Assembly: GCA_026419785.1 (NCBI GenBank)
Contig: JAODTK010004420.1
Span: forward strand, 124,001 to 188,000
Length of the DNA: 64,000 nucleotides
DNA from: Sclerodactyla briareus
Taxonomy: Eukaryota > Echinodermata > Holothuroidea > Dendrochirotida > Sclerodactylidae
Direction of reading: 5' to 3'
The stretch's first letter is position 1. The number at the start of each line of letters is the position of its first letter. Shown here piece by piece: positions 1-11,893 of the stretch. Position numbers and translations under genes: made by a program. The notes under the pieces were generated by a model. It was not told where the DNA came from and did not search any database. It saw only the letters and a list, made by a program, of their open reading frames with translations.

Positions 1-118
1 GACAGGATTTTCAATGTATTGCCGCGCTCCTTTAAGTTTAATACACTCCGCGCAGTCCTGGTGCGCGGAGTGTAACAAAATCATCAAGAAATGGAATCAG
101 ACCATCAGGAGTTGGAAC
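1..118. repeat. left arm of long inverted repeat with 12-bp hairpin
   Basis: This segment is the reverse complement of 2290-2402 with only scattered differences. Inside it, 43-54 (ACACTCCGCGCA) pairs perfectly with 62-73 around a 7-nt loop, so the arm itself folds. The arm starts at the window edge, so its full length is unknown. The pair could be the ends of a roughly 2.4-kb mobile element or two oppositely oriented copies of a short repeat. No transposase frame is visible between the arms. Confidence 0.6.
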
Positions 119-2289
119 GCATCGCTGCGTAGTGATTCTTGAAGAGTGATTTATAAGATCTGAATGCACAGCCTAAATTGGAGTTTTTGCCATGTTCTTA
201 CGGCTAATAGTATATTTTTTGAGAAGAAATGTCTGGATTGTGTGTCAAGGCGAGAGCTGTTGTTTCTCACCCTCTGTTATTCTATTTTAAAGTGGTAATG
301 GGGAAATAGTGGTTGTTGGTTGAAGGGTTAGGGCGTTGTAGACGTTGTCATAAGGGAATCGATATTTCCTCACCATGGCATCGGATCACACTCGGCGATT
401 AGGTATTTTGTGTCCCTTTCCTACTGTATTTGTTCAGGCGAAGGCATAGAAGACGGCTCTCGTCAGTTATAGCGCCTTTCTAATGATGTCTAATTAGCTG
501 TATAAATGAAGACTCGATTGGGGTCATAGTCGTTCCTACACGTATTTGTTCAGTTTTATCCCACAAGTTTGTTTGTAATGTGTTGGATCGTTGAAGGAAT
601 GTCCGGATATCAGGGGACGTGTGACATACACATATACGCCATTAGTGAACACTGTTTCTGTTTTCAATTCGGTCAGTCGAGACAAAAATGATATCTCGAT
701 GAGTTATAAGTAAGAATAGTTGTTGTTCCCGGTTGTTGTTTGAAAAGTGTGTTGCAGTTGACAGGTCTCTGTGTGTTTTTGGTGTAGAACATAAGGGAAA
801 GTTTTTGAGGAATAAATGGGACATTCAGGAAAACATTAATTTTTTTAGCTTGGTAACATGCACAAATTCCATTCAATGTGTGTACTGATTAGAACATGAC
901 ATCACACCAAGGAATTGCTGACTCCACATAGTCTACAATGCTATTGATTTCCATTAACCTGTATTTTAGGTCGTCTCAACTCCCATCTAGACAAAGTACA
1001 TATTGCAACATTCCAGCCATAGTACCTGTTATTATTTAACCACACTCCCCCTCATTTCCTGGCTTGAGTTGTACGGCATGTATGAAAAGAGTACAGAATG
1101 ATACAGCAATCAATCGATGACTACAGTTATAACACAAGTCCATACAAGTGTCAAGTAGGCCAGTATTGCACGATTTCACGGTGCACTGTCAGCGGTTGGA
1201 GGAGGGGTTGGGGGGGGGGGGGAGCAAGTCTTCGACGGATGGTGCAGGACTGATCAAAGATTTTCGGAGTATCCACCCTACCCCTCGTGCAAACACTGCA
1301 TTTCTATTTTTGGGTTGTGGTTTAATGTTGCCTGTCAGGCAAAAAACAGTGGTAGCTCTTCGGGAAGGAGTTCCCCCTCCCAACGCAAGATGTCACATTG
1401 ATCTCTTCCAGGGACATTTCAAAGACTATCCATAAGATTGTTACCAGCCTTATGTACGGTGGTCTATTTGTAGGAGGATAGGTGGATGTATATAATGATC
1501 CTAAACTTGAGCGATGAATAGATAAGATATGAGGCGCACGATTTTTCAGCTGTAATATACGAATTTCACCAAGATTATAGGTTAAAATAATAATACTTGT
1601 CGGGGCAATCGGCACTCCTCGATGATGTGTTAAATTTTAGATACCCTCTCGGGACACTACCCGACAAAATGGGAAATATTTCCCCGACGGAGGGGGTCAG
1701 GGGGGGTGGGGGTGGGGGGTGGCATGTCCGCTTTTACCCCGCTGGCGCATATTGTGCATTGCATAGGCTCAACTCCATAGCTTCATGCATTCCTATGAAC
1801 AGGATGTAGTGACCTTGCCCAAAGTGCTGGGCTGTACGATCGTTTCAAGTGCGAATAGGCCAACGTTGTAGTCTTCTATGTAATCGTCATTCCCTTACAT
1901 AATTTTTCTGTTTAATGAGAGTCCAATTGGTAAGTATATGTAGTGTGTGCACTCTACGAAATTGAATCAGGCATTAGGATAGATACTGTTATTATCATTC
2001 TCTGATACCCTCTCTCCGCTATTCACTACTGCCACTAAGTATACTCCACTCGTTTACAACTTCCACACCCACGCTCATCCATATCCGCCAACGTACCCCT
2101 TTACATCGCTTGTTAGTTAACATTACACACCTCTTTCAACCCACCAAACCACCCTCCCCTTCTCCTCACATTCATCTCCACCACTTATATAAACAAATAT
2201 TGCGACAAGGACTTCATACGCAGGGTGGTTGCGTTCTTGCTTTCGTCGACAGTCCGCTGCTGGTTGTGACACCATGTTTCTGTTTGGAC
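119..2289. other. stretch between the inverted arms, no gene recognised
   Basis: Only short frames (under 100 codons) occur, on both strands and without splice-site or codon support. Long G runs lie near 1207-1222 and 1688-1718. I see no transposase motif, RNA gene or promoter that I can support. Confidence 0.5.
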
Positions 2290-2402
2290 GTATGATCCCA
2301 AATCCTGATGGTCTGATTCCATTCTTGATGAATTTGTTACACTCCGCGCACCAGGACTGCGCCGAGTGTCACACTTAAAGGAGCAAGGCACAAGACAAGA
2401 AA
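2290..2402. repeat. right arm of long inverted repeat
   Basis: Reverse complement of the arm at 1-118. The internal hairpin is kept at 2339-2350 with 2358-2369, with one mismatch (GCCGAG instead of GCGGAG). A weaker echo of the same text occurs at 2612-2650, just after the neighbouring tandem repeat, which suggests the repeat unit is present more than twice locally. Confidence 0.6.
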
Positions 2403-2458
2403 ATCTGTTTAAGGTGGAGGTCATGTAGTTCATATGACGTACTGTTATTGTTTTATAG

Positions 2459-2613
2459 GCTGATTCCGCTTTTCAAAGGGTTGATTAATTCTTTGAAGGC
2501 TTGATCTGTTGCGAGGATTGATTCTTTTTCTGGGTTGATTATTTTTTTCGATAGGGGTTGATTCTATTTTCGAGGGGTTGATTCTTTTTTCGATGGGTTG
2601 ATTCCACTTTGAT
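2459..2613. repeat. tandem repeat of about 20 bp, 8 units
   Basis: Units follow the pattern GGGTTGATTCTTTTTTCGAT with length drift from 17 to 22 bp. About eight units are readable, the last three being the most alike. The array ends exactly where the duplicated unit A begins, so it marks the proximal boundary of the large duplication. Confidence 0.75.
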
Positions 2614-4434
2614 GGATTTTGTTACGTTTCGCGCCCGTAGTTCCCGCAGTCCCTAAATGTTCAAGAAACAACAGCCGACCTCGCTCTCAAGAGCCGTCAA
2701 GTACGTAGCTCGGTACACGAAAACGTATTAGGCTATATTGTTCTACCACGATGTTGTTTCCGTGATGAGCGCTAATTGCATATGCGGCATGTCTGGAACG
2801 CCAATTATCCAGCCAATTCATTTCTAAAATCATCCAGCTTCTACCGACAAGCGACAAATAAAATCTACTAAATCAGAGGGGTACAAGGGCGGAACCACTG
2901 TGGGTGGAGTCGGGATGAGAGGGAGGTCCCGGACTCCGCAGCAATATATAGCTTTCATGTACAAAAACGTCTTCACCCACTGCACAAACATAATGCTCGG
3001 TTACGCTTTGGACCCCAAACTTTCACATATCTCGCCCCCCAGACGGCTAGCCAGCCACCAATAGAAGCCCCGTGATTAAGCGAGCAACGTCGGAACAAAA
3101 TGTTTGGCGGGAAGGCGTAGTGACGGGCACCCAAAAAAGGTCTGAAGTGGTCGACTATATACTAGCTGAGTATCCATCCTCCGTATACTCAGTGATCAGT
3201 CAATTTACACATCAGACCGTGTTGGTACCTGCTTCGAGCATAGCTGTCTGCTCGAGACCATTTTGTGTCAATATTACCAAATCTATAGATACCCACCCAT
3301 GTAGAGAGGTAGGTAAGATGTTTCTTACAGTACCAGATACAGTGCGTTACAGACGTCTATGACGTAGTTAGCGTAATTACCGGTAATATTTGTAATATGT
3401 CACGGCTGTATTGCCTCGATAGTTTCTGGCGAATGAGTTTTCACAGTTGTAAGTGCACACATGTTCACCATTAACAGCTCGGGGGCACAGACGAAATTCT
3501 CCCTATAGCTCCAAAACTTCGGCCTATTTTTAAGCTGTCAATAATCTTTGAAAACGCAACCAATTCATCCCATCTGTCGGATGTGGTCAGTAGCCTAAGT
3601 ATGTGAAAAGTCTTGTGCTGGTAGGATGTGTGACTGTTGTTAGAGGGGTTCCGGAAGATAGTTCCGTACGCTGTCAGTGCAACGCTGAACTGCCGGTGCA
3701 TTGCATATCACAATTGACATAATATAACTATAATCTCATTAAATGTGACCGTGGAGAGGCTTATTGACTGGATCAAACAATACTGTGTCCGGTGGCGCTT
3801 CAGATTATGAAAAGAACAATGTCATGCATGTTCCATAGCCGACTATGAATAGTTTCGATCCTTTGTTTGGCTAGTACTTTGAAAACGGACTCACAAAGTT
3901 ACCAAGTAGGCCTGAGTTAGGTTGTCCTGGCGTGAAACAGAAAAGCAGTAGTTGTTTGCTGGTGTATGAGTAAATCTAACTATATTCTGTTTGCCCAAGT
4001 ATAATACAATCGAAGGGGCCTAAGAATTAAACTTCTGGTTCATTTTAAAACTAAATTCCAAGAGAATTATGACAAATATATGTTACCGGTACAAATGGGT
4101 CTCATGTTGACGCATTTTGCATCAAGACTTCAACTCGCCTGACTAGTCTATTTTGAAACTCCCGTGATGTCCCCTATACCAGTATACCGAAAGCGTGTTG
4201 TAAGTTTGGCCACTTTCAAATGTGGGTAAAACTTGGATTGGGATACAGTTCAAGACATTGAGAGGGCATAGCGGCTGCCGAAACCGATGATCTGTGTATT
4301 GTTTTTAGGCAGTTGAGCATTGCCCATGCAATTTGTTGCTAAGTAGGCTGAGTGACTTTAGATGGCATAAATCCTGAAAGCTACACGATGGGAGAACTCT
4401 GTGGTTTCAAATTCAGAACATAAGCCCGCGTCTG

Positions 4435-5275
4435 ATTGAGTGGAGTCTGATTAGTAAATACAGGAGATATACAGTAATGTTGCAGCATATAATGCAGAAT
4501 GGAGTCTGATTGAGCTACTAATACGGAAGATATACAGTACTAGTAATGTTGCAGCATATAATACCAAATGGAGTCCGATCGGTTAATATACAGAACATAT
4601 ACAGTGATGTTGCAGCATACAATAAAAATTGAGTCTGATTAGTTAATGTTTTCAAAGAATATACGGTAATAATGCGGAAGAGAGAAGAGAGGGCTTGTCT
4701 ATGGTTTATTTTCCGAGCGGAGGATCGAACCTATTGGCCCAGCAAAGGGTGCAGACCTTGAATCTGTATTGTATTGTCAGCTGCGAATCCTTCACCAAGT
4801 AGACGGAATGAGGCAACGCCTCTTTAGCGGTTCCCCAATGTGGGAGTGGGTGATCACACGCAGGCGGCAACCTGCGAATTGCCTATCCATCGTTTGTACC
4901 TGCTCCAATCCCTTGTGCTGAGCGTTCAGCGAGGGGCAATAGGTATCATTTTCAAGTCCTCGGTATAACCCAACCAGGAGACCCCCGGGTGGAAGGCCGA
5001 CGCTCTGCCAATTGTGCCAACCACCGGTTAGAGTAAAAATTAGATCAGTTAATAATGCAGAAGATATATATTAATGCTGCAACATATGACACAAAATGGA
5101 GTCTGTTTATAGGTGATTGATAAAACAAGATATTCAGTAACGTTGCAGCATATAATACAGAATGGAGTGTGATTAGTTAATAATGAGAAGATATACAATA
5201 ATGTCGCAGCATATATCACAGAAGGTAGTCTGATCGGTTAAATAAAGTATACCGGATATATGCAGTATTAAGGGA
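4435..5275. repeat. minisatellite of about 62 bp, unit A copy
   Basis: About eight degenerate units share the core GGAGTCTGATTGGTTAATA, then CAGAAGATATACAGTAATG, then TTGCAGCATATAATAC. Unit starts are near 4435, 4499, 4567, 4628, 5034, 5096, 5162 and 5223. The run is broken by the SINE at 4686-5033. The matching array in unit B is 29806-30130. A single stray unit lies at about 11757-11800 and a fragment at 9062-9090. Confidence 0.8.
4686..5033 (-). mobile_element. tRNA-derived SINE (minus strand)
   Basis: Read on the minus strand from 5030 downward, the 5' end resembles a tRNA: an A-box-like GGCACAATTGGCAGAGCGTC (5018-4999), then an anticodon-arm-like CGGCCTTCCACCCGGGGG, then a decayed B-box-like GGGTTATACC. 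The body has the text TCGCTGAACGCTCAGCACAA, which I recall as typical of a widespread family of invertebrate tRNA-related SINEs. A perfect internal-promoter-like GGTTCGATCC lies near the far end. The element interrupts the 62-bp minisatellite, and the matching array of unit B has nothing here, so it inserted after the duplication. I could not define a target-site duplication because the flanks are themselves repetitive. Confidence 0.6.
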
Positions 5276-6055
5276 TTAGTGGGAGAATAGACCCGCGTAA
5301 TTCTTTGCCAAGGCCCAGTGATTCCTCGCTGTGCCACTGAGCAAATATGTGGATGTTTTTTGTTTTAGTTTATGTGGCCTCAGGTGACCTGATCTATTTC
5401 AAAAAGAGCAACTCTCGTGCCAAGAATAAGCTCTCCACAATATTTCGTCGCACAGTTTTTCGTTTTTCAATATTCCCTCTGCTAACTTCAGGTGACTTTG
5501 GACATGACCCCAAAACCAATAGGGATAATCTACTCCAGATGACAACCCCCTGTGCCAAGTGTGAACTCTCTACTCCATTCATTTCACAGTTATCGTGCTC
5601 GCAAGCTTCTCAGACTCTGACCTCTGTTGAACTTCGGTGACCCTTAGCCCAGTTCTCGTTCAGTCCCAGTAGAGTTTCTACCCGACCCAATGGTCCTCAG
5701 AACCTCAGTTGAGTCCGAGGCCTCGTTCCACAAAGTGTTCCGCTTGATCTTACGCTCGATTATGATGATAACTTCCTGTATTCATTGTGATCAATCATTA
5801 CTCTCTGTGGAACGGGCCCCAGGTTGCGCACTTGGACCTCGCCAAATGGAATTCCATAATCTGTTTTTCTTTGACAATTCCCCTTATAATTCTAGTTCTC
5901 ACGGGTGTTAAATGGGTAGGAGACAGTTACACTCCAGGGAAATTAGTCAGAGAGACCGCCAGCATACTCCACAGTACTTTCAGTAACATAACACGAAGGG
6001 GTTTCATGGGGAGGTCCACGCTGCTCAAGATACACAGTGTCAGAAGTGCGGAAAT

Positions 6056-6090
6056 CAATATATCAATCAATCGATCAATCAATCAATCCG
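6056..6090. repeat. (ATCA)n microsatellite
   Basis: ATCAATCAATCGATCAATCA-type run of about eight imperfect tetranucleotides. The matching position in unit B (about 31495-31500) lacks the expansion. Confidence 0.7.
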
Positions 6091-8299
6091 TTGTGTAACA
6101 CAATGCTCAGTGGCGAGTCAATTGGAAAATGCTCTCAAGAACAGATGGGCTTTTAGTCTTCTCCTAAAAATGATGACATTTGGCAATGATTTGATACACC
6201 CAACGGAAGTTTTTTCCAGGGTTCAGGATCTGCTACAAGAAAATGAACGGCGGCTATAAGTTGCAAAACTTCATTTAGGTACCACGAGAAGACCCTTGCT
6301 CGAAGATCGAAGTATGCGGGAAGCAGAATGGATGTGATCAAACGGCATAAGTACTGTAGTGCCTGACCATTCAGAATTTTATGAGCCATTAGCAGGAGTT
6401 TAAATTCGATGCGATAAGCAACTGGTAACCCGCAGTGTAACTGTTGCAGAACTGGACTGATATGGAGTGTGATTGGTGTTTAAGCAGCATTCTGAGCTCG
6501 TTGGGGACACTGCAAATGAACATCAGTTAGTCCGTACATCAAGAATTTACAATAATCAAGCTTCGATGTCACACCGGCCATAACATGGTAGAGAAGGCTT
6601 TCATTGAAATAAACTTTCTGATTCGGCCAATTTCCGCAGAAAGAAGTGAATGGCAATAAAACAACCCCACACTCCAGCATACGTTGAAACTGAACAAGGA
6701 GAGCCGAACAAACTACACTCGCGAATCCAGAGGAGTTCTTACCCGACTGGTGTGGTCGCTCCAGAAGTTCAATCTGCTGACATATCATGTTCAAGATGAT
6801 CCAGGCAAGGTATATTGACTCGGTGTGCGCACCCAGTATCGAAGTCCCTGGGACATGCTCAACTCCCCAACGGGGGACTTTAACTAAAAATCCTTTCCGA
6901 TCGTTTGAGATGACACTGGTGCTCCACGTAGAGCAGAAGGAGAATGAAATCTCTCAAAAACCCCGGAACGAGAAAACAAAAACAGTGGGGTGTTATCGCA
7001 TTATATGTCGTTTATAGGCAAACTCTTTGGTTAGCAACAGAAGTGGTCACACTACCTGTGTGGGCAGATCATCGTCACGACCAGACTAAGAAGTGTGACC
7101 ACCAACGATGATTTCCCTGGCCCTATTCGCGGACTCTAGCGAGAACAATGCTGTACCAAACCTCCCAAGTTCCAATGGCAGACATGGCAACCTCGACAGA
7201 GTTTAGCGGGCATCAAGCAAGGGAATCTTACAGGCACCAACGGGACTGTCCACCTCACATTGAGACGATTCGACCGAGGCGGGGAGGTGGACGACACCTC
7301 CTTTTCTCATATTCCAGAAATATTTCACCTCTGCTATTTTAATTCTCCATGCAACACGCCGCCACGCAATGGGAGAATTTGCTCTCGATGATTAAACCTG
7401 GTCAAGTGAAAAAAATGATTAAGGTGCCACAACCATTCCCATCCTGGCTTAAAAATTTGTGTGGATGCCAAGTTTCGATCGGAAGCCCAAAGGAGACCGA
7501 CCTGCTACCCGTTCTCAAGCTTACGAATGGAACTGTACGTGCAGTACCCATGAATTTTTGTTAACCTTGTTCCCATACATGCTGGATCAGTTTAACTGCA
7601 AAGAGAATCAACAATTCAAGGTTGATAAACGTTGCAAGTTCTTCTGCTCTTCACTAATGCAATTCTGACAATTGATACTCTGCATTTCCCAAGGCGGACC
7701 GCTCTCGATAATTCCCCTGAGGAAACCCCCGGGGGGGGGGGGGATGACTGTCCAAACATATGGCTCCAGGCGAGAATTTGCCTTTTTTATACCCTGACAT
7801 GTTTTCCATACTAGGCCTATAACCACCTCGGACATTCCCCGCCCTCTGTTTGGTGTTAACTTCAGTAATACTTAGGGCGGGGTCGGTAGCCAGCTTGGGT
7901 ACCATTTAAAGCATTAGTTTGAACTGACTCTCAGCACAATAAAACATTTTGTCTGAGAGTAGTGGAAATTGAAAAGTTGGTTTTTGACAATTTTACCTTA
8001 AATAGTTAAAGCACGGGAATTATCAAGTATTTCCTTCAAACCTTAGAGGAGCATTGTTTTTTCTTTCTAATTTTGTTTAGCTTCCACTCTTCCAGATCGA
8101 CTTGAGATTACAAGTTCAGAATTGTTGAAGAATGTTTTGGAGGTTCGACACCTATACATTCGCGAAAACCTATTCCTGAGTTAGGCCGCACTTTTCTTTT
8201 CAAATGAACTGGGCATTTTGTGCTGGCCCTATGTGTGAAGGAGCTGGAATTTCGAAAACTTCAGTTTTGGCTGTTTCGTTTACAGCAACGTATGAGGAA

Positions 8300-9835
8300 G
8301 ACTAAAAATGTGACTGAAACGGCACCCTCAATTCCAATCTTCATTCACGTATCTTTAAGACCGGAGTTAGACTGAAAATAATTTCATATAGGCATAACAA
8401 TCTCACTTCCTTATCGTGCATGAAAGTATGGTTGTATTCCTTTGCCCTCCGGCGAAGGTTCGTTTTCTCGTACGCTGTTTTTTTCTTCGTACGATGGGTG
8501 ATCTTCACAGTCGGGCGGGTCCCGTTTTCAGTTCACGACCAACACGTTGATCCCATGACTGCAGTTAAGCACACGTTTCAACAAGGTGTTTTTCTGAAGG
8601 AGCTTCTCTTGTCAGCCTGTTCTCTATATTTACGTGGTTCCTCTGTTAAGGTATTGATTGAGTAAGAATTTGGGTTAGGGTTAGTCGATACGAAAACTAT
8701 TTTGCACGTATTGACCCAAACAGCGACGAACGCAAGCATAAGCTCTCATTGTATGAGCCGGGTTTGATGAAATCATGGCCTGGTTTACGTTCACCCTTCG
8801 GACGCGTTGGCAGGATTGACCCTATGGCCGAACGACTTAGTGATTCTTCAACTACTACTATGGAAGAAAAATGTTGACCTCAGAACACTTTAACCTGACC
8901 GGGAAAAGCGGTATCTATCACCAACGAGGGAATTCTCATAAGGCGTCACTGAAAAATGTGGCGCATATCACAGAGTTTTCAGAGGGTTGGGGGGGGGGGG
9001 ATTGCTATGTTTTTATGACAATTGTTCGACAAATGTTCTGGCCAAAAATTATGAGTCGGCAGTGGAGTCTGATAAGTGAATCATTAGACCAAGCCAAGAG
9101 CCCATTACTAAAGCTTGGGTTGGTCCTGCCATGGGAACAGTGTTCGCTCACACTTCGGCTGATTTATCCATATCGAAGAGGGTTAGCGCAACCCGTCTTT
9201 TCGAGCACGAAAAATGGGAATTTGAGATGGCGCCGCATTACGAAGGCTCCCAGTGAGCCTACCCACGGGCGCTGCTGATACGCCCGTTGTCACGCTTGCT
9301 GTCGTGGTTCGCTGGCCGTCGTAATACAAAGTGTTCTTTTCCATCAGTGACAATATACATGATATGTACTCAATAATGAGAATTGGTGAATGCTGCATGG
9401 ATAATCGAGTAATGTTCTCCACCGTTTATTTACTCTGGGTTCTTGTGCGTGTCGACAATGTGTTCACGTGACCTCGTTATCGTATGGTAGCGACTGCCGG
9501 AAGAAGCGAAACATTTTGAAAATTTGCGTCACTCACTTCCCGCTGGCCCGCATTACCGCAAGCTCCACGAAAAGTTATTCGCATAGCACAACTGGTACGA
9601 ACAAAATGCGCACAGTATGCGGGAACCCCAATGCGGCAAGTGTAAAGGGGCTTAAGGAAGAACAATTAGAGATTATGGTGCGTTATCCAATAGGGGACTG
9701 GTTCCTGGCATCGCGTTATGTAAACAGCACCGTCCATTTATCACTGAGTGCTGCGGGAGCCATGCCTCTTTAACACCATACTTTCTTCGTGTATATGAAT
9801 AATTCTCAAATCTAACATCTACGGGTCATTCTCCT
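8300..9835. other. unit A stretch without recognised features
   Basis: Frames up to 135 codons occur (for example 8871-9278 on the plus strand) but cross a homopolymer G run at 8989-9000 and have no splice or homology support. I found no clear counterpart in unit B, so this stretch may be private to unit A or too diverged to see. Confidence 0.4.
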
Positions 9836-9849
9836 CTAGTGGCGTGCGC

Positions 9850-9885
9850 AAGGGGGGGGGGCTGGGGGAAGTCAGCCCCCCCCTT
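9850..9885. repeat. G/C hairpin next to an AGTGGCGT transposon-end motif
   Basis: Arms 9850-9864 (AAGGGGGGGGGGCTG) and 9873-9885 (CAGCCCCCCCCTT) pair around an 8-nt loop. Immediately upstream at 9838 is AGTGGCGTGCGC, close to the CAGTGGCGT ends of the hAT-like element at 22762-24501. A facing GACGCCACTG lies at 11338-11347. No target duplication links the two, so I call only the hairpin and the motif, not an element. Confidence 0.45.
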
Positions 9886-10293
9886 AACCCGTAATGATTT
9901 GAAGTCAACACATAAACCACCTTCCACTGTCAGTAGACGTTTTACCTCTGTCGTTTGTCAAATATTGCAACAGCATGTACCCAGGGCAAAATAAAGTGCA
10001 TTATTTGCAAATAGCGAGGGTGAGGCTATGTAATAGGCGCACTCCTTTGGGTCCCCCGAGACAAAGCTCTTCTAAACGCCATTGATTCTCCAACCAACAA
10101 AGTTCCTTATTATGACTAAATGAGGTAGGATGAGCATTCTCCCTCCCCCCCCCCCGGGGATTGCGTCGTAGCGTCCCAGGTTGACGATATGGCTCAAGGG
10201 AAAACTTGAGACAAAGAATGTGCTGGCATCCGCCCCCCCCCCCCCCCCCCCCACCCATCGAAACGGGGAGTTCATTTTCGACGAATTTACAAT

Positions 10294-10503
10294 GGGTGCG
10301 TTTTTGGTCGTCTGTTTGAGTCTGCTTCGTTGTCCAAATATGGGTATTGCCATAAACACGCCACATATGAAAGCCAAAAGTGAACTGACCTCGACTTAAA
10401 GGCACCCAATATATATTGATCAGGTTTAGGGAACCAGACTGCTTGGCCGTTGATCAAACGGAACAGTAAGGGTAATACGTGGACACAATCGTTAATCCTA
10501 ACA
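10294..10503 (+). promoter_or_regulatory. putative core promoter and 5' UTR, copy A
   Basis: A TATATATT box at 10410-10417 lies 94 bp before the ATG at 10504. It is followed by a block (GATCAGGTTTAGGGAACCAG then ACTGCTTG) shared word for word with copy B and loosely with copy C. Upstream, GGGTGCGTTTT at 10294 faces a decayed AAAGGCACCC at 10398-10408, the inverted pair that is perfect in copy C. A start site about 30 bp after the TATA box would give a 5' UTR of roughly 60 nt. Promoter function is inferred. Confidence 0.35.
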
Positions 10504-10534
10504 ATGGAAGACAAAGGACATATTGTTGGCGATG
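10504..10534 (+). CDS. putative first coding exon, copy A (MEDKGHIVGD...)
   Basis: The ATG sits in AACAATGG, a good animal initiation context. The frame reads MEDKGHIVGD and stops one base into the next codon at a perfect GTAAGT donor (10535-10540), so the intron would be phase 1. The same start, frame and donor recur in copies B and C. The protein is not identified. The consensus of the three copies ends near IVGAG, which superficially resembles the first strand and glycine loop of FAD/NAD Rossmann folds (as in flavin monooxygenases), but ten residues cannot prove that. No matching second exon was found; the acceptor-like site at about 14288 is phase-compatible but its frame soon closes. Confidence 0.3.
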
Positions 10535-11893
10535 GTAAGTCACTCGTTATATGTGTCCTCAATTACCACTATTCCACAATTTTCATCCCATGCATGTACA
10601 AAAAAACAACGACATTGCCTCTAATGCGGGCAGTTACTTCAGCGACTTCCATTCCATGTGCTCTTTCCTTTCCTCCCCCCCCCCCAATAGGCGTCTACAA
10701 ATGATCCAGGTGGCACCAAATGTCATCCGCGCTCACTCCCTAACAAGAGGCAAAATCCAGGACATATCCTGAGCTCTCTCCCCTCTCTTTCACCCCACCC
10801 GTCACTTCGATGGGAATCATCTTCGAAACCACAATACAGAGGAATTCGGCGGTCACGTTGAGCTTAGACTCCCGCTCCTCCAGGTTCCCGAGAAGTGGCG
10901 GGTTCCACCATGGAGGTCAATGATCGTCCTTTCAATGAGGCACGTCCGTAAAATGGCAGGTCCCGGGTCAGGTCGGGATTAGTTACACCGCTGCCTCGAT
11001 ATCATCTGAGCACTAGTCGAGGAGAGAAGGCACCGGTGCTCATCTAAGATCAATACCGGCCATGGTTTCTTGATGAGCCATTGGCTCCTTGAACCCGTCG
11101 ATTTCAAATCAAATTCTAGCCAACCCAGCAAAGATGGTGGTCGAGCGGCAACGGGGGAGGGACAAAGGAAGTTACGCAAAAACAGAAAAAACAGACGTTG
11201 TACAGCTGTTGTCCATCGACTTTTCCAGCCGCATGTGTCCTGCGGCCCCATAAATCGCATTCATTTACCAATAGGGAGGGTGAGGATACAAACAAATTGG
11301 ATTCGACCGCAACCCCCCTCCCAGACAATCCTCTCGGGACGCCACTGAGAGTAGAAGGTTAGATTATAAACAGAATGATCGCCATGATTACCCATCTCCA
11401 TGGCTATACAAGAGCATTCCCCGGACGTCGGGGGACAGGAGAGCACAAATTGACATGAACTAACCAACCGCAGCAAGGGTATATAGTGATTCAATGGCTA
11501 TCGCGATGGTACTATATATAAAGAATAACGTAACAATCAGTAAGTTACAATGTACATCCTATAAGAAATTGGGTAACAGAATAGCGATGTCAAAATAGTA
11601 CTGTATATGGAATATAGTAAGAACAAGGATGTCAATAGTAACTAGATGAGGATATCGTAACATAGTGAGCAATTTACCGTAACGTGAGGAATATCGTAAC
11701 ACATTTCATAATCGCAATGTCATGAATCAAATCAATCACTCATCAGTCCTACAATACCAAAGCGGAGTTGGGTAGATTAAAATACAGAAGATAGACAGGG
11801 TCCCTCGTGACGTAACGGAGGAGATCCGCGCATTAGCTGTTATAAAATTGCATTTGTAAAAACATTACTCGCAAATCTTTCACTGCTCCCATT

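Noticed and set aside
7727..7743. G run and surrounding overlapping frames at 7608-7905
   Set aside because: Frames on both strands depend on the exact length of the homopolymer; no conservation of frame with 33965-34200.
8671..8683. GGGTTAGGGTTAG telomere-like motif
   Set aside because: Only two units in the middle of ordinary sequence; no array and no chromosome-end context.
9838..11347. Possible CAGTGGCGT-type transposon between AGTGGCGTGCGC and GACGCCACTG
   Set aside because: Flanks do not repeat (CTCCTCT on the left, AGAGTAGA on the right), and part of the interior is the older duplicated first-exon region, so the two ends most likely belong to different insertions.
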